This document shows positions 53,015 to 60,725 of a stretch of DNA of 64,000 nucleotides, piece by piece; position 1 is the stretch's first letter, and every line of letters begins with the position of its first letter. A program made the position numbers and the translations under genes. The DNA is taken from positions 5,394,001-5,458,000 of the forward strand of contig NC_014640.1 of NCBI RefSeq assembly GCF_000165835.1, read 5' to 3'. The stretch comes from Achromobacter xylosoxidans A8 (GTDB lineage Bacteria > Pseudomonadota > Gammaproteobacteria > Burkholderiales > Burkholderiaceae_B). Under the pieces are notes generated by a model, which was given only the letters and a program-made list of their open reading frames with translations, was not told the origin of the DNA and did no database searches.

Positions 53015-53904
53015 GCCGCGGCCTCCTGGTTGGATTGTTGCGCGCCCTGCCGCGCCTGGCGGTCGTTGCAGTACTCGGTGTCGGAGCAGACGAAGCGGCG
53101 CGTGCCGGCGTCGTCCAGGATGATTTCGTCCAGATAGCTCTCGCGCGATCCGCACAGGTCGCAGCATTCGCTCCAGGTCTCCACGCGGAACGGATGGTCC
53201 TCGAAGTCCAGGCTTTTCACCGAGGTATAGGGCGGCACCGCGTAGACCCGCTTTTCGCGGCCCGCGCCGAACAGCATCAGCGCCGGGCTGCCATCCAGCT
53301 TGGGGTTGTCGAACTTGGGGATGGGCGAAGGCCGCATCATGTAGCGGCCGTTCACGATGACCGGATAGTCGTAGGTGGTGGCGATGTGGCCATGCTGGGC
53401 GATGTCTTCGTACAGCTTGACGTGCATGCCGCCGTATTCCGCCAGCGCGTGCATGGTGCGCGTCTCGGTTTCGCTGGGTTCCAGCCAGCGCAGCGGCTCG
53501 GGGATGGGCACCTGGAACACCATGATCTGCCCTTCCGCCAGCTGCGTCTCGGGGATGCGGTGGCGGGTCTGCACGATGGTGGCCGCGGGCGTGGACTCCG
53601 TCGTCGCCACGCCCGTGACGCGGCCGAAGAAGCGGCGGATGTTGATGGCGTTGGTGGTGTCGTCCGAGCCCTGGTCGATCACCTTGAGCACGTCGCGGGC
53701 GCCAATGATGGACGCCGTGACCTGGATGCCGCCGGTGCCCCAGCCATAGGGCAGCGGCATTTCGCGGCTGCCGAAGGGCACCTGGTAGCCGGGGATGGCG
53801 ACGGCCTTGAGCAAGGCCCGGCGCAGCATGCGCTTGGTGGATTCGTCCAGGTAGGCGAAGTTGTAGTGGTCGTCGCGTTCGACCGTTGCGTGTTGCGTAG
53901 TCAT
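53011..53904 (-). CDS. phnJ: Radical SAM C-P lyase PhnJ
   Basis: PhnJ breaks the carbon-phosphorus bond by radical chemistry, releasing methane or another alkane and ribose cyclic phosphate. The 297-residue protein has the characteristic C-terminal Cys set, C248-x2-C251-x21-C273-x5-C279, which holds the [4Fe-4S] cluster and the catalytic Cys. The N-terminus (YNFAYLDESTKRMLRRALLKAVAIPGYQVPF) is strongly typical. It overlaps phnI and phnK by 4 bases each, so translation is coupled within the core complex. Confidence 0.96.
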   Translation of the reverse strand: MTTQHATVERDDHYNFAYLDESTKRMLRRALLKAVAIPGYQVPFGSREMPLPYGWGTGGIQVTASIIGARDVLKVIDQGSDDTTNAINIRRFFGRVTGVATTESTPAATIVQTRHRIPETQLAEGQIMVFQVPIPEPLRWLEPSETETRTMHALAEYGGMHVKLYEDIAQHGHIATTYDYPVIVNGRYMMRPSPIPKFDNPKLDGSPALMLFGAGREKRVYAVPPYTSVKSLDFEDHPFRVETWSECCDLCGSRESYLDEIILDDAGTRRFVCSDTEYCNDRQARQGAQQSNQEAAA

Positions 53905-55016
53905 GGGGAAACCGCCTCGTCCATCAGATCGGTGCGCGCGGCCTCGGGCGCGGCGCGTTCGGCGCGCATGCGCCGCAACAGTTCCAGATTGGCCTGGAAG
54001 TCCACGTAATGCGGCAGCTTCAAGTGCTGCACGAAGCCCGAGGCTTCGACGTTGTCGCTGTGGTAGAGCACGAACTCGTGGTCGTTGGCCGGGGAGTCGG
54101 CACGCTCGCCCAGGTCGCGCGCCTTGAGCGCGCGGTCCACCAGCGCCATCGACATGACCTTGCGTTCGCCGTAACCGAAGGTCAGCCCGTAGCCCCGGGT
54201 GAACTTCGGGCCTTCCTCAGCGCTGCCGGCGAACTGGCTCACCATCTGGCATTCGGTGATCTCGATCTCGCCCACGGTGACGGCGAATCCCAGTTCCTCG
54301 ATATGCATTTCCACCTCCAGCGCGCCGTAGCGGATCTCGGCCGCGAAGGGGTGGGTGTTGCCGTAGCCGCGCTGGGTCGAATAGCCCATGGACAGCAGAA
54401 AGCCTTCATCGGCGCGCGCCAGGTTCTGCAGGCGGGCCGCGCGCGAGGCCGGAAAATCCAGCGGCTGGCGGGTCAGGTCGAAGGGTTCGGGATCGCCTTC
54501 CGGCACGGCTTCCGCGTCGATCAGGTCGTCGTGCGCCAGCAGGTCGGTGACGCGCGGCATGGCGCTGTCCAGGGCCTCGCCGCCCGGCGGCAAGGCGTCG
54601 GCCTCACGCTGCGCTTCCAGCGAAAAGTCCAGCAGGCGCTGGGTGTAGTCGTAGGTCGGCCCCAAGATCTGGCCGCCCGGGACATCCTTGAAGGTGGACG
54701 AGATGCGGCGCTGCAGGCGCATGCGGCCGGTGTCGATGGGCTGGGTGTAGCCGAAGCGCGACAAGGTGGTGCGATAGGCGCGCAGCAGGAACACGGCCTC
54801 GATCACGTCGCCCGCGGCCTGCTTGATGGCCAGCGCCGCCAGTTGCGGATCGTAGAGCGAGCCCTCGGCCATGACCCGCGACACCGCCAGCGGCATCTGT
54901 TCGCGGATCTGCTCCAGGCTCAGCTCGGGCACTTCGCGGTCGCCGCGCCGGTAGTCGTCCAGCATGCGGTAGGAATTGAGGATGGCGCGTTCGCCCCCTT
55001 TTACGGCTACGTACAT
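53901..55016 (-). CDS. phnI: C-P lyase core subunit PhnI
   Basis: PhnI is the nucleosidase subunit that, with PhnG, PhnH and PhnL, attaches phosphonate to ribose of ATP. The 371-residue protein has the known start MYVAVKGGERAILNSYRMLDDYRRG, the central GRMRLQRRISSTFKDVPGGQILGPTYDYTQRLLDF, and GEIEITECQMVSQF. It starts one base after the phnH stop and overlaps phnJ by ATGA. Confidence 0.95.
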   Translation of the reverse strand: MYVAVKGGERAILNSYRMLDDYRRGDREVPELSLEQIREQMPLAVSRVMAEGSLYDPQLAALAIKQAAGDVIEAVFLLRAYRTTLSRFGYTQPIDTGRMRLQRRISSTFKDVPGGQILGPTYDYTQRLLDFSLEAQREADALPPGGEALDSAMPRVTDLLAHDDLIDAEAVPEGDPEPFDLTRQPLDFPASRAARLQNLARADEGFLLSMGYSTQRGYGNTHPFAAEIRYGALEVEMHIEELGFAVTVGEIEITECQMVSQFAGSAEEGPKFTRGYGLTFGYGERKVMSMALVDRALKARDLGERADSPANDHEFVLYHSDNVEASGFVQHLKLPHYVDFQANLELLRRMRAERAAPEAARTDLMDEAVSP

Positions 55017-55017
55017 G

Positions 55018-55635
55018 TCAGTTCTCCTTGCGCGTGCTGCGCGGCAGCGCGCAAATCCGCCGTTGCTGCGTCAGGAACACGTCGACGCCGAGCGGAAAGC
55101 GTTGATGATTGATGCGCCATTCGCGCCAGAAGCCTTCGGGCAGCCCGGCCACGCGCAGGACCTTTTGGCTCTGGATGCCCGGGCCGCTGAGGATGACGGG
55201 TTCTCCTTCCGACAGAGACTCGACTTCGATCAGCAAGGTGGTGGACAGATCGGGATAGGCCGGGTCGCCCTGGTGGCAGGACGACAGCGCCGGCGCCTTG
55301 CCGCCAGCGGGCACCGCGGCAAAGCGCGCCAACGACGGCGACGGCACGATGGGGCAGCCGCAATGAAAGCGCAGGAAGGCGATCGCGTCCGCGCTGACGC
55401 TCTCCGGCAGCCACAGCGGCGTGTCCACGTCCACCAGGGTCAGCAGCAGCGCGGTCATGGCGGGCGACAGACCGGCGGGCACGCCGGTTTCGGCCAGGAT
55501 CTGGTTGATGCGCCCCGGATGGGCCAGCGCGTCGAGCGCGGCGCGGAACGTGGCCTGCGCGTCGCCGACCGGGTCCGCGAACCCCGGGAGCAGCGCCCGG
55601 CCCGAGGCCGCGGCGGCTTGTATCTGTTGTTGCAT
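55018..55635 (-). CDS. phnH: C-P lyase core subunit PhnH
   Basis: PhnH is a core structural subunit of the ribosylation complex. The 205-residue protein has the family start LLPGFADPVGDAQATFRAALDALAHPGR, TLVDVDTPLWLPES and the LSGPGIQ segment. The ATG at 55635 lies 1 base after the phnG stop. A longer frame would run into phnG. A poorly conserved C-terminal tail ends in RRICALPRSTRKEN. Confidence 0.94.
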   Translation of the reverse strand: MQQQIQAAAASGRALLPGFADPVGDAQATFRAALDALAHPGRINQILAETGVPAGLSPAMTALLLTLVDVDTPLWLPESVSADAIAFLRFHCGCPIVPSPSLARFAAVPAGGKAPALSSCHQGDPAYPDLSTTLLIEVESLSEGEPVILSGPGIQSQKVLRVAGLPEGFWREWRINHQRFPLGVDVFLTQQRRICALPRSTRKEN

Positions 55636-55636
55636 G

Positions 55637-56107
55637 TCAGTCCTCGCCTCGCACCATCGTGAAGAATTCCACCTTGGTCTGCGCCGCCACGCGGGCCTGG
55701 CGCTCGATCCGTTCCGCATGCAGGCGGGCCAGCGGCTGAATCAGCTGGGCCTGCACCGTGTCATGCCATTCCGGCAGTTGCAGCAATGCGTCGGCCACGG
55801 CGGCCTGTTCTGCGTGGCGCTGCGAGCGGCCTTGCACATAGGCGACGCCCACCACGCCCTCGTCCATCGTCACCGCGCAACGTGTCACGCTCATTTCGCC
55901 CAGATTGAAGCGGGCGCCGGTGCCGCCGCTGCGGGCGCGCACCATGGCCATGCCGGTCTGCGCCGGACGCAGCGTCCGGTGCTCGGGCTTGCCGGCCAGC
56001 GCGCAAAAGGCGCCGTCCAGCGCGGCCGGGTCGGCCAGCGCCAGCACGCGCATCCAGGCGGCGCGTTGCGCGCCCGCCGCATCCTGTCCTGTCTTGGGGT
56101 GATCCAT
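55637..56107 (-). CDS. phnG: C-P lyase core subunit PhnG
   Basis: PhnG is the smallest core subunit of the PhnGHIJ complex. The 156-residue protein has the family blocks LRPAQTGMAMVRARSGGTGARFNLGEMSVTRCAV and GVAYVQGRSQRHAEQAAVADALLQ. It opens the leftward phnGHIJKLM operon, 16 bases downstream of an operator-like TCTAGACG site, and its stop is one base from phnH. Confidence 0.93.
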   Translation of the reverse strand: MDHPKTGQDAAGAQRAAWMRVLALADPAALDGAFCALAGKPEHRTLRPAQTGMAMVRARSGGTGARFNLGEMSVTRCAVTMDEGVVGVAYVQGRSQRHAEQAAVADALLQLPEWHDTVQAQLIQPLARLHAERIERQARVAAQTKVEFFTMVRGED

Positions 56108-56122
56108 TTTTTCCTCTAAACG

Positions 56123-56135
56123 TCTAGACGACTGG
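56123..56135. promoter_or_regulatory. Candidate PhnF operator before phnG
   Basis: TCTAGACGACTGG shares TCTAGAC-NN-CTGG with the site in front of the second phnM (57076-57088). It includes the perfect palindrome CGTCTAGACG (56121-56130). It sits 16-28 bases upstream of the phnG start and between phnG and phnF, where a repressor would block the leftward operon. Confidence 0.6.
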
Positions 56136-56291
56136 ATGGAGTATGATCGCTTCGAAAACGAAGTTCAACAGCCTGGCGTGAATTTTTGATGACAGTTGCA
56201 GCCTGCCCGCAGCGCCTTTGCGGCGGCCGCCTCATGGTGCACAATCACTGCCATTCTTCATGAAGCTGATGTGACAGCACGAGCACACCCT

Positions 56292-57014
56292 ATGGTCGAA
56301 AGAGGTTCCGGCATCGCCGTCTGGCGGCAAATCGGCGAAGCGCTTGCGGACGATATCCGCAACAAGCTCTATGCGGCAGGCGAACAGCTGCCGTCCGAGC
56401 CCGAGCTGGCCGCCAAGTTTTCCGTCAACCGCCACACCATCCGCCGCGCGATGGGCGAACTGGAACAAGGCGGCCTGGTCCGCATCGAGCAGGGCCGCGG
56501 CACCTTCGTCCAGGAACACGCGATCGACTACGCCATCGGCAAGCGCACGCGTTTTTCCGAGAACCTGCGCAGCCAGGGCATGCTGGGCCACCAGGAAGTC
56601 CTGGGCAGCCAGAGCCTGCGCGCGGGCGATATCGCCAAGCACCTGGGCCTGACCCGTACCGCGCCGCTGTTGCGCGTGCAGATCGTGGGCAAGGCCGAAA
56701 ACCGCCCCATCAGCGTGTCGGAGCACTTCTTCGACGAAAAGCGTTTCCCTGATTTCGCGGAACGCCTGGCTTCCCTGCGCTCGATCTCCAAGGTCTACAC
56801 CCACTACGGCATCGGCGACTACACGCGCAAGTGGTCGCGCATCACCGCCGCGCTGCCCACGCCCGAGATCGCCCGCCTGCTGGGCCAGCCCAAGACCCGC
56901 CCCATTCTTCAAGTAGAAGCCCTGAACGTAGACCAGCAAGGCGCGCCGCTGCAATACAGCGTCGCCCGCTTCGTCGGCGACATGGTGCAACTGATGGTGA
57001 CGGACGACACCTGA
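56292..57014 (+). CDS. phnF: PhnF-like GntR/UTRA repressor of phosphonate genes
   Basis: The 240-residue protein has a GntR winged HTH (VWRQIGEALADDIRNKLYAAGEQLPSEPELAAKFSVNRHTIRRAMGELEQGGLV) and a UTRA effector domain (about 90-240) with RTRFSENLRSQGMLG and ILQVEALNVDQQGAPLQYS. PhnF repressors typically respond to phosphonates or phosphate state. It is divergent from phnG and upstream of the second phn unit. The ATG at 56292 has no good ribosome site, but the product begins as in relatives. Confidence 0.9.
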   Translation: MVERGSGIAVWRQIGEALADDIRNKLYAAGEQLPSEPELAAKFSVNRHTIRRAMGELEQGGLVRIEQGRGTFVQEHAIDYAIGKRTRFSENLRSQGMLGHQEVLGSQSLRAGDIAKHLGLTRTAPLLRVQIVGKAENRPISVSEHFFDEKRFPDFAERLASLRSISKVYTHYGIGDYTRKWSRITAALPTPEIARLLGQPKTRPILQVEALNVDQQGAPLQYSVARFVGDMVQLMVTDDT

Positions 57015-57075
57015 CATACAGGCGCCGCCTGCGCGCGCAGGCGGCGCGGAGCACTCATCCATACGGCTTAACTCA

Positions 57076-57088
57076 TCTAGACATCTGG
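57076..57088. promoter_or_regulatory. Candidate PhnF operator before the second phnM
   Basis: TCTAGACATCTGG repeats the TCTAGAC-NN-CTGG motif of the phnG promoter and lies 30 bases before the second phnM. A TTAACT and a TAATGC with an 18-base spacer bracket it, so the site would cover a possible promoter. Confidence 0.6.
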
Positions 57089-57117
57089 TTGTAATGCAAT
57101 CCCGCTAACGTCACGCC

Positions 57118-58317
57118 ATGAACACACACACGCACGCCCCCTCGCCCCTGGCCGGTGTCACAGGCCAACGCATCCTGACGCCGCGCGGCGTCGAGCAGGC
57201 CAGCCTGCGCTTCCATGGCGGACTGATCGAAGGCTCCGCCGCCGCGGCGCCGCGCGGCGCGCCCTGGTTCGATGCAGGCAATCTGCTGGTGCTGCCCGGC
57301 ATCGTGGACCTGCACGGCGACGCCTTCGAACGCGCCGTCATGCCGCGGCCCAGTGTGACGTTTCCCTATGACAGCGCCTTGTTCGACGTGGACCGCCAAC
57401 TGCTGGCCAACGGCATCACCACCGAATTCCACGGCGTCACGCTGTCCTGGGAAGGCGGCTTGCGCGGCGAGGCCTACGCCGAACGCATGTTCGACGCGCT
57501 GGAAAGAATGCGCCACCTGATGGGCGCGCGGCACTATGTGCACCTGCGCTTCGAAACGCACCACGTCGGCGGCCTGGAAACGGCCCAGCAATGGATACGC
57601 GACGGCCGCGTGCGCTTCCTGGCGCTGAACGACCACCTGCCCAGCATGGCGCGCCGCCTGGGCGACGAGCGCAAGCTGATGCAGTACGCCAACCGCGCCG
57701 AATGCGATCTCGACGTCTTCCAGGACCGCATCCGCGCCGCCATGTCGGCGGCCGATTCGGTGGCCGACGCTATGCGCGAACTGACCGCCTGCGCCCAGGA
57801 GTCCGGCCTGAAGGTAGCCTCGCACGACGATCCGGATGCCGCCACGCGCCGCTACTACCACCAGCTGGGCTGCGGCGTGGCGGAGTTTCCGCTGACCCGC
57901 GAAGCTGCCGGCGTGGCCCGCGACCTGGGCGATTCCGTGGTCTTCGGCGCGCCCAACGTCGTGCGCGGCGGCAGCCACACCGGCGCGCCCAGCGCCACTG
58001 ACATGATCCGCGCCGGCCTCTGCGACATCCTGACGTCCGACTATTACTACCCTGCCCCGCTGGCCGCCGTGATGAAACTGGCCAACGACGGCGTGTTGCC
58101 GCTGGCGCAGGCCTGGGACCTGGTGTCGCTGAATCCGGCACGCGCCGCCGGCCTGAAGGACCGCGGCGCCCTGGCGCCCGGACTGATCGCCGATGCCATC
58201 GTGGTGGACGATCAGGTGCCGGGCCTGCCCCGCGTCTGCGCCGCGATCGTGGGCGGCGAACTGCGCTACGCCACGCGCGCATTCGGCGACGGCCACAGCC
58301 AGCGCATGGCGGCCTGA
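57118..58317 (+). CDS. phnM: Second PhnM-type phosphohydrolase
   Basis: The 399-residue amidohydrolase has the canonical PhnM opening GIVDLHGDAFERAVMPR, ITTEFHGVTLSWEGG, HYVHLRFETHHVGG, VASHDDPDA and CDILTSDYYYPA with the final metal Asp. It differs from the phnM product at 50.3 kb (for example HGDAFERAVMPR against HCDAIEKEAEPR), so they look like old paralogues or one was acquired. It begins the rightward unit with the DUF1045 and phnN genes, with ribosome-site support weak, and its stop is 2 bases before the next start. Confidence 0.92.
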   Translation: MNTHTHAPSPLAGVTGQRILTPRGVEQASLRFHGGLIEGSAAAAPRGAPWFDAGNLLVLPGIVDLHGDAFERAVMPRPSVTFPYDSALFDVDRQLLANGITTEFHGVTLSWEGGLRGEAYAERMFDALERMRHLMGARHYVHLRFETHHVGGLETAQQWIRDGRVRFLALNDHLPSMARRLGDERKLMQYANRAECDLDVFQDRIRAAMSAADSVADAMRELTACAQESGLKVASHDDPDAATRRYYHQLGCGVAEFPLTREAAGVARDLGDSVVFGAPNVVRGGSHTGAPSATDMIRAGLCDILTSDYYYPAPLAAVMKLANDGVLPLAQAWDLVSLNPARAAGLKDRGALAPGLIADAIVVDDQVPGLPRVCAAIVGGELRYATRAFGDGHSQRMAA

Positions 58318-58319
58318 CC

Positions 58320-59063
58320 ATGCCGCTCGCACATCGCTACGCCCTCTACCTGGCGCCCACCGGCCCCTGGCGCGAACACGGCAGCCGCTGGCTGGGCCGT
58401 TGCGCCGACACCGGCGAAGCGCTGCCGCCGCTACCGGGGCAGGACGCGGACTCGCATGCCTGGACCACGGCGCCGCGCCACTATGGCTTGCACGCCACGC
58501 TCAAACCACCCTTCCGCCTGAACCCCGGCGTCAGTCCGCAGCAGCTCGACGCGGCCGCGCGCCAGCTGGCCGCTAACGGCAGCCCGTTCTCTCTGGAACT
58601 GGAGTGCGAGCCGCTGCGCGGCTTCCTGGCCTGGCGCATCGCCTCGTCCGACACGCAAGGCCAGGCGCGGATCCAGGCCTTGGCCGAGGCCGCCGTGCGC
58701 GACCTGGACCCTTTGCGCGCGCCGCCCACGGCCGACGAAACCGCCCGCCGCCAGCCGCAATCGCTGACTCCGGAGCAGCAATCCATGCTGGCGCGCTGGG
58801 GCTACCCCTATGTGTTCGAAACCTATGTTTTCCACATCACCCTGACCGGCAAGCTGGAAGGCAAGGCGCTGGCCCAGGCGCAGGCCGAAATCGCCGCCTT
58901 TGCAGACCCCTTGCGCGGGCAGGCCATGGCCGTGCCCGGCGTCAGCGTCTACGTGCAGCCTGCGCCGGGCGCGGACTTCGTCGCGGCGCGGCACTACGGC
59001 TTTGACGGCTCCAGCACCGACGCCGCGGGCGCCAGCTATCTGCAAGGACCGGCAGCGGCATGA
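58320..59063 (+). CDS. DUF1045 protein, 2H-phosphoesterase-like
   Basis: The 247-residue protein belongs to DUF1045, found in phosphonate operons. Two HxTL motifs are visible: H58-A-T60-L (YGLHATLKPPF) and H172-I-T174-L (FHITLTGKL), the paired signature of 2H phosphoesterases. No phnP gene is in the window, so this enzyme could open the ribose 1,2-cyclic phosphate made by PhnJ. That is inference from fold and context. It lies 2 bases after phnM and overlaps phnN by ATGA. Confidence 0.88.
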   Translation: MPLAHRYALYLAPTGPWREHGSRWLGRCADTGEALPPLPGQDADSHAWTTAPRHYGLHATLKPPFRLNPGVSPQQLDAAARQLAANGSPFSLELECEPLRGFLAWRIASSDTQGQARIQALAEAAVRDLDPLRAPPTADETARRQPQSLTPEQQSMLARWGYPYVFETYVFHITLTGKLEGKALAQAQAEIAAFADPLRGQAMAVPGVSVYVQPAPGADFVAARHYGFDGSSTDAAGASYLQGPAAA

Positions 59064-59638
59064 CCCCCTCCGTTCCCGCCGACGGCGCCCGGCTGATCTA
59101 CCTGATGGGCGCGTCGGGCAGCGGCAAGGACACCTTGCTGCGCCTGCTGCGCGCGGAGTTGCGCGGCGACGAGCCCGTGCTGGTCGCGCATCGCTACATC
59201 ACCCGCGACAGCGGCGATACCGAGGACGCGCTGCGCCTGACCGAAGACGAGTTCGGACGCCGCGCCGCCCTGGGCTGCTTCGCGTTGCGTTGGGCCAGCC
59301 ATGGCTTGCAGTACGGGATCGGTATCGAGATAGACGCCTGGCTGTCCTGCGGCGCCGCGGTCATCATCAACGGTTCGCGCGCCCACCTGGAACAGGCGCA
59401 CTCGCGCTACCCGGCCTTGACGGCGGTGGAAGTCACGGTCGACCCCGGCCAGCTCGCGCGCCGCCTGGCGGGACGCGGCCGCGAAAGCGCGGAACAGATC
59501 GCCCAGCGCCTGGCGCGCGCCACACAGCCTTTCCCCGTGCCTCTGCAGTGCCAACTGCTGCGTGTCAGCAACGACGCGGCGCCAGAGACGGCCGCCGCCA
59601 CGCTGCTGGACATCGCGCGCGGCAAGCTGGCAGCGTAA
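59060..59638 (+). CDS. phnN: Ribose 1,5-bisphosphate phosphokinase PhnN
   Basis: PhnN phosphorylates ribose 1,5-bisphosphate to PRPP, recycling the sugar left from C-P lyase. The 192-residue P-loop kinase has Walker A GASGSGKDT, VAHRYITRDSGDTEDALRLTEDEF and a LID-like RLAGRGRESAEQIAQRLARA. It ends the rightward phn unit 8 bases from the stop of the convergent LysR gene. Confidence 0.93.
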   Translation: MTPSVPADGARLIYLMGASGSGKDTLLRLLRAELRGDEPVLVAHRYITRDSGDTEDALRLTEDEFGRRAALGCFALRWASHGLQYGIGIEIDAWLSCGAAVIINGSRAHLEQAHSRYPALTAVEVTVDPGQLARRLAGRGRESAEQIAQRLARATQPFPVPLQCQLLRVSNDAAPETAAATLLDIARGKLAA

Positions 59639-59647
59639 GGGCGCGGT

Positions 59648-60619
59648 TCAGCGCCACTCGCCCGCGCCCTGAGCCCAGGGCGCGGCGGCATCGCCGCACA
59701 GATCCAGCAAGATGTCCGAAAAGCGCTCCTCGGCCGCCAGCGGCTGTTCGCGCTTGCGGCGGATCAGGTTGATCGGCGGCAACTCCCAGCCGAAATCCCA
59801 GGGCACCATGCCCAGCTTGCCGCGTTGGCAGAGTTCGCGCGCGATGTCTTCCGGCACCACCGAGATAAACGCCTCGTTCATGGTCAGCATGCCTTCGATC
59901 ACATCGGTGGAGTACGCCTCCAGCACCGGCGACGGCGGCAGCAACTCGGCGCGGATGAAGTGCTCCACGATCAGTTGCCGCGTCGGCGTGTTGGCGGCCG
60001 GCAGCACCCAGTCCATCGCTGCCAACGCGGCCCAATCCGGTTCGCGCCGCGCCAGCCGCTGCGCGAGCCGGCCGTGCGCGATCAGGCGCGGCCGCTGGCG
60101 GTACAGCACGCGATGGATCAGGTCGTCCGGCGCAACGGTCGAGGTGGCGCGGCTGATGATGCAATCCAGTTCATGCCGGCGCAGCATCGGCACCAGATGG
60201 TCGGTGGTGGCGCGGTGCAGGCTGAGCGTGACGCCGTGGCGCTGGTGCAAACGGCTGATCGCCGCAGTGAGCAAGGCGCTGGACACGTAGGGCACCACGC
60301 CCACCTGCAGATGCGCGGAACGGCCGGCGTGCAAGGCCTCGACCTCGCGCGCCCACAGGTCCAGGTCGCTGAGCATGTGCCGCGCGCGCACCAGGGCCAG
60401 GTTGCCCAGCGGCGTGGCTTGCAGGCCGCGCCCGGTGCGCGTGAAAAGCGGCGCGCCGAAGATGTCCTCGATCTCCGTGAGCGCCTTGGTGACGGCGGGC
60501 TGGCTGATGCCCGCCGCGGCCGCCACGCGCGTCAGCGAGCCGTGCCGGGCGATCTCGATCAGCAACGTCAGGTGGCGATGCTTGAGACGGTTGGCGAGAC
60601 GGGCGGCATCCCAGGTCAC
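59648..60619 (-). CDS. LysR-family regulator of the gamma-glutamyltransferase-like operon
   Basis: The 323-residue protein has a PcaQ/CbbR-like LysR HTH (KHRHLTLLIEIARHGSLTRVAAAAGISQPAVTKALTEIEDIFG) and a binding domain from about 100. A GTG at 60619 is chosen since AGGAAAG stands 3 bases upstream. A longer TTG start at 60649 would put the ATAACC/GGTTAT palindrome inside the coding region and has no ribosome site. It is divergent from the gamma-glutamyltransferase-like gene. Confidence 0.87.
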   Translation of the reverse strand: MTWDAARLANRLKHRHLTLLIEIARHGSLTRVAAAAGISQPAVTKALTEIEDIFGAPLFTRTGRGLQATPLGNLALVRARHMLSDLDLWAREVEALHAGRSAHLQVGVVPYVSSALLTAAISRLHQRHGVTLSLHRATTDHLVPMLRRHELDCIISRATSTVAPDDLIHRVLYRQRPRLIAHGRLAQRLARREPDWAALAAMDWVLPAANTPTRQLIVEHFIRAELLPPSPVLEAYSTDVIEGMLTMNEAFISVVPEDIARELCQRGKLGMVPWDFGWELPPINLIRRKREQPLAAEERFSDILLDLCGDAAAPWAQGAGEWR

Positions 60620-60629
60620 GATCTTTCCT

Positions 60630-60645
60630 ATAACCAATTGGTTAT
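60630..60645. promoter_or_regulatory. 16-bp perfect palindrome, candidate LysR operator
   Basis: ATAACCAATTGGTTAT is a perfect palindrome 11-26 bases before the LysR GTG and about 80 bases before the gamma-glutamyltransferase-like ATG. It matches the T-N11-A rule and lies in an AT-rich patch between the divergent genes. Confidence 0.65.
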
Positions 60646-60725
60646 TCAATTATGCCAACAAAGACAAAACCAGTTATTTCATGTCCCTATACTGCAAACA
60701 CTCCCCTGCTGCCCGGACCGATCCC

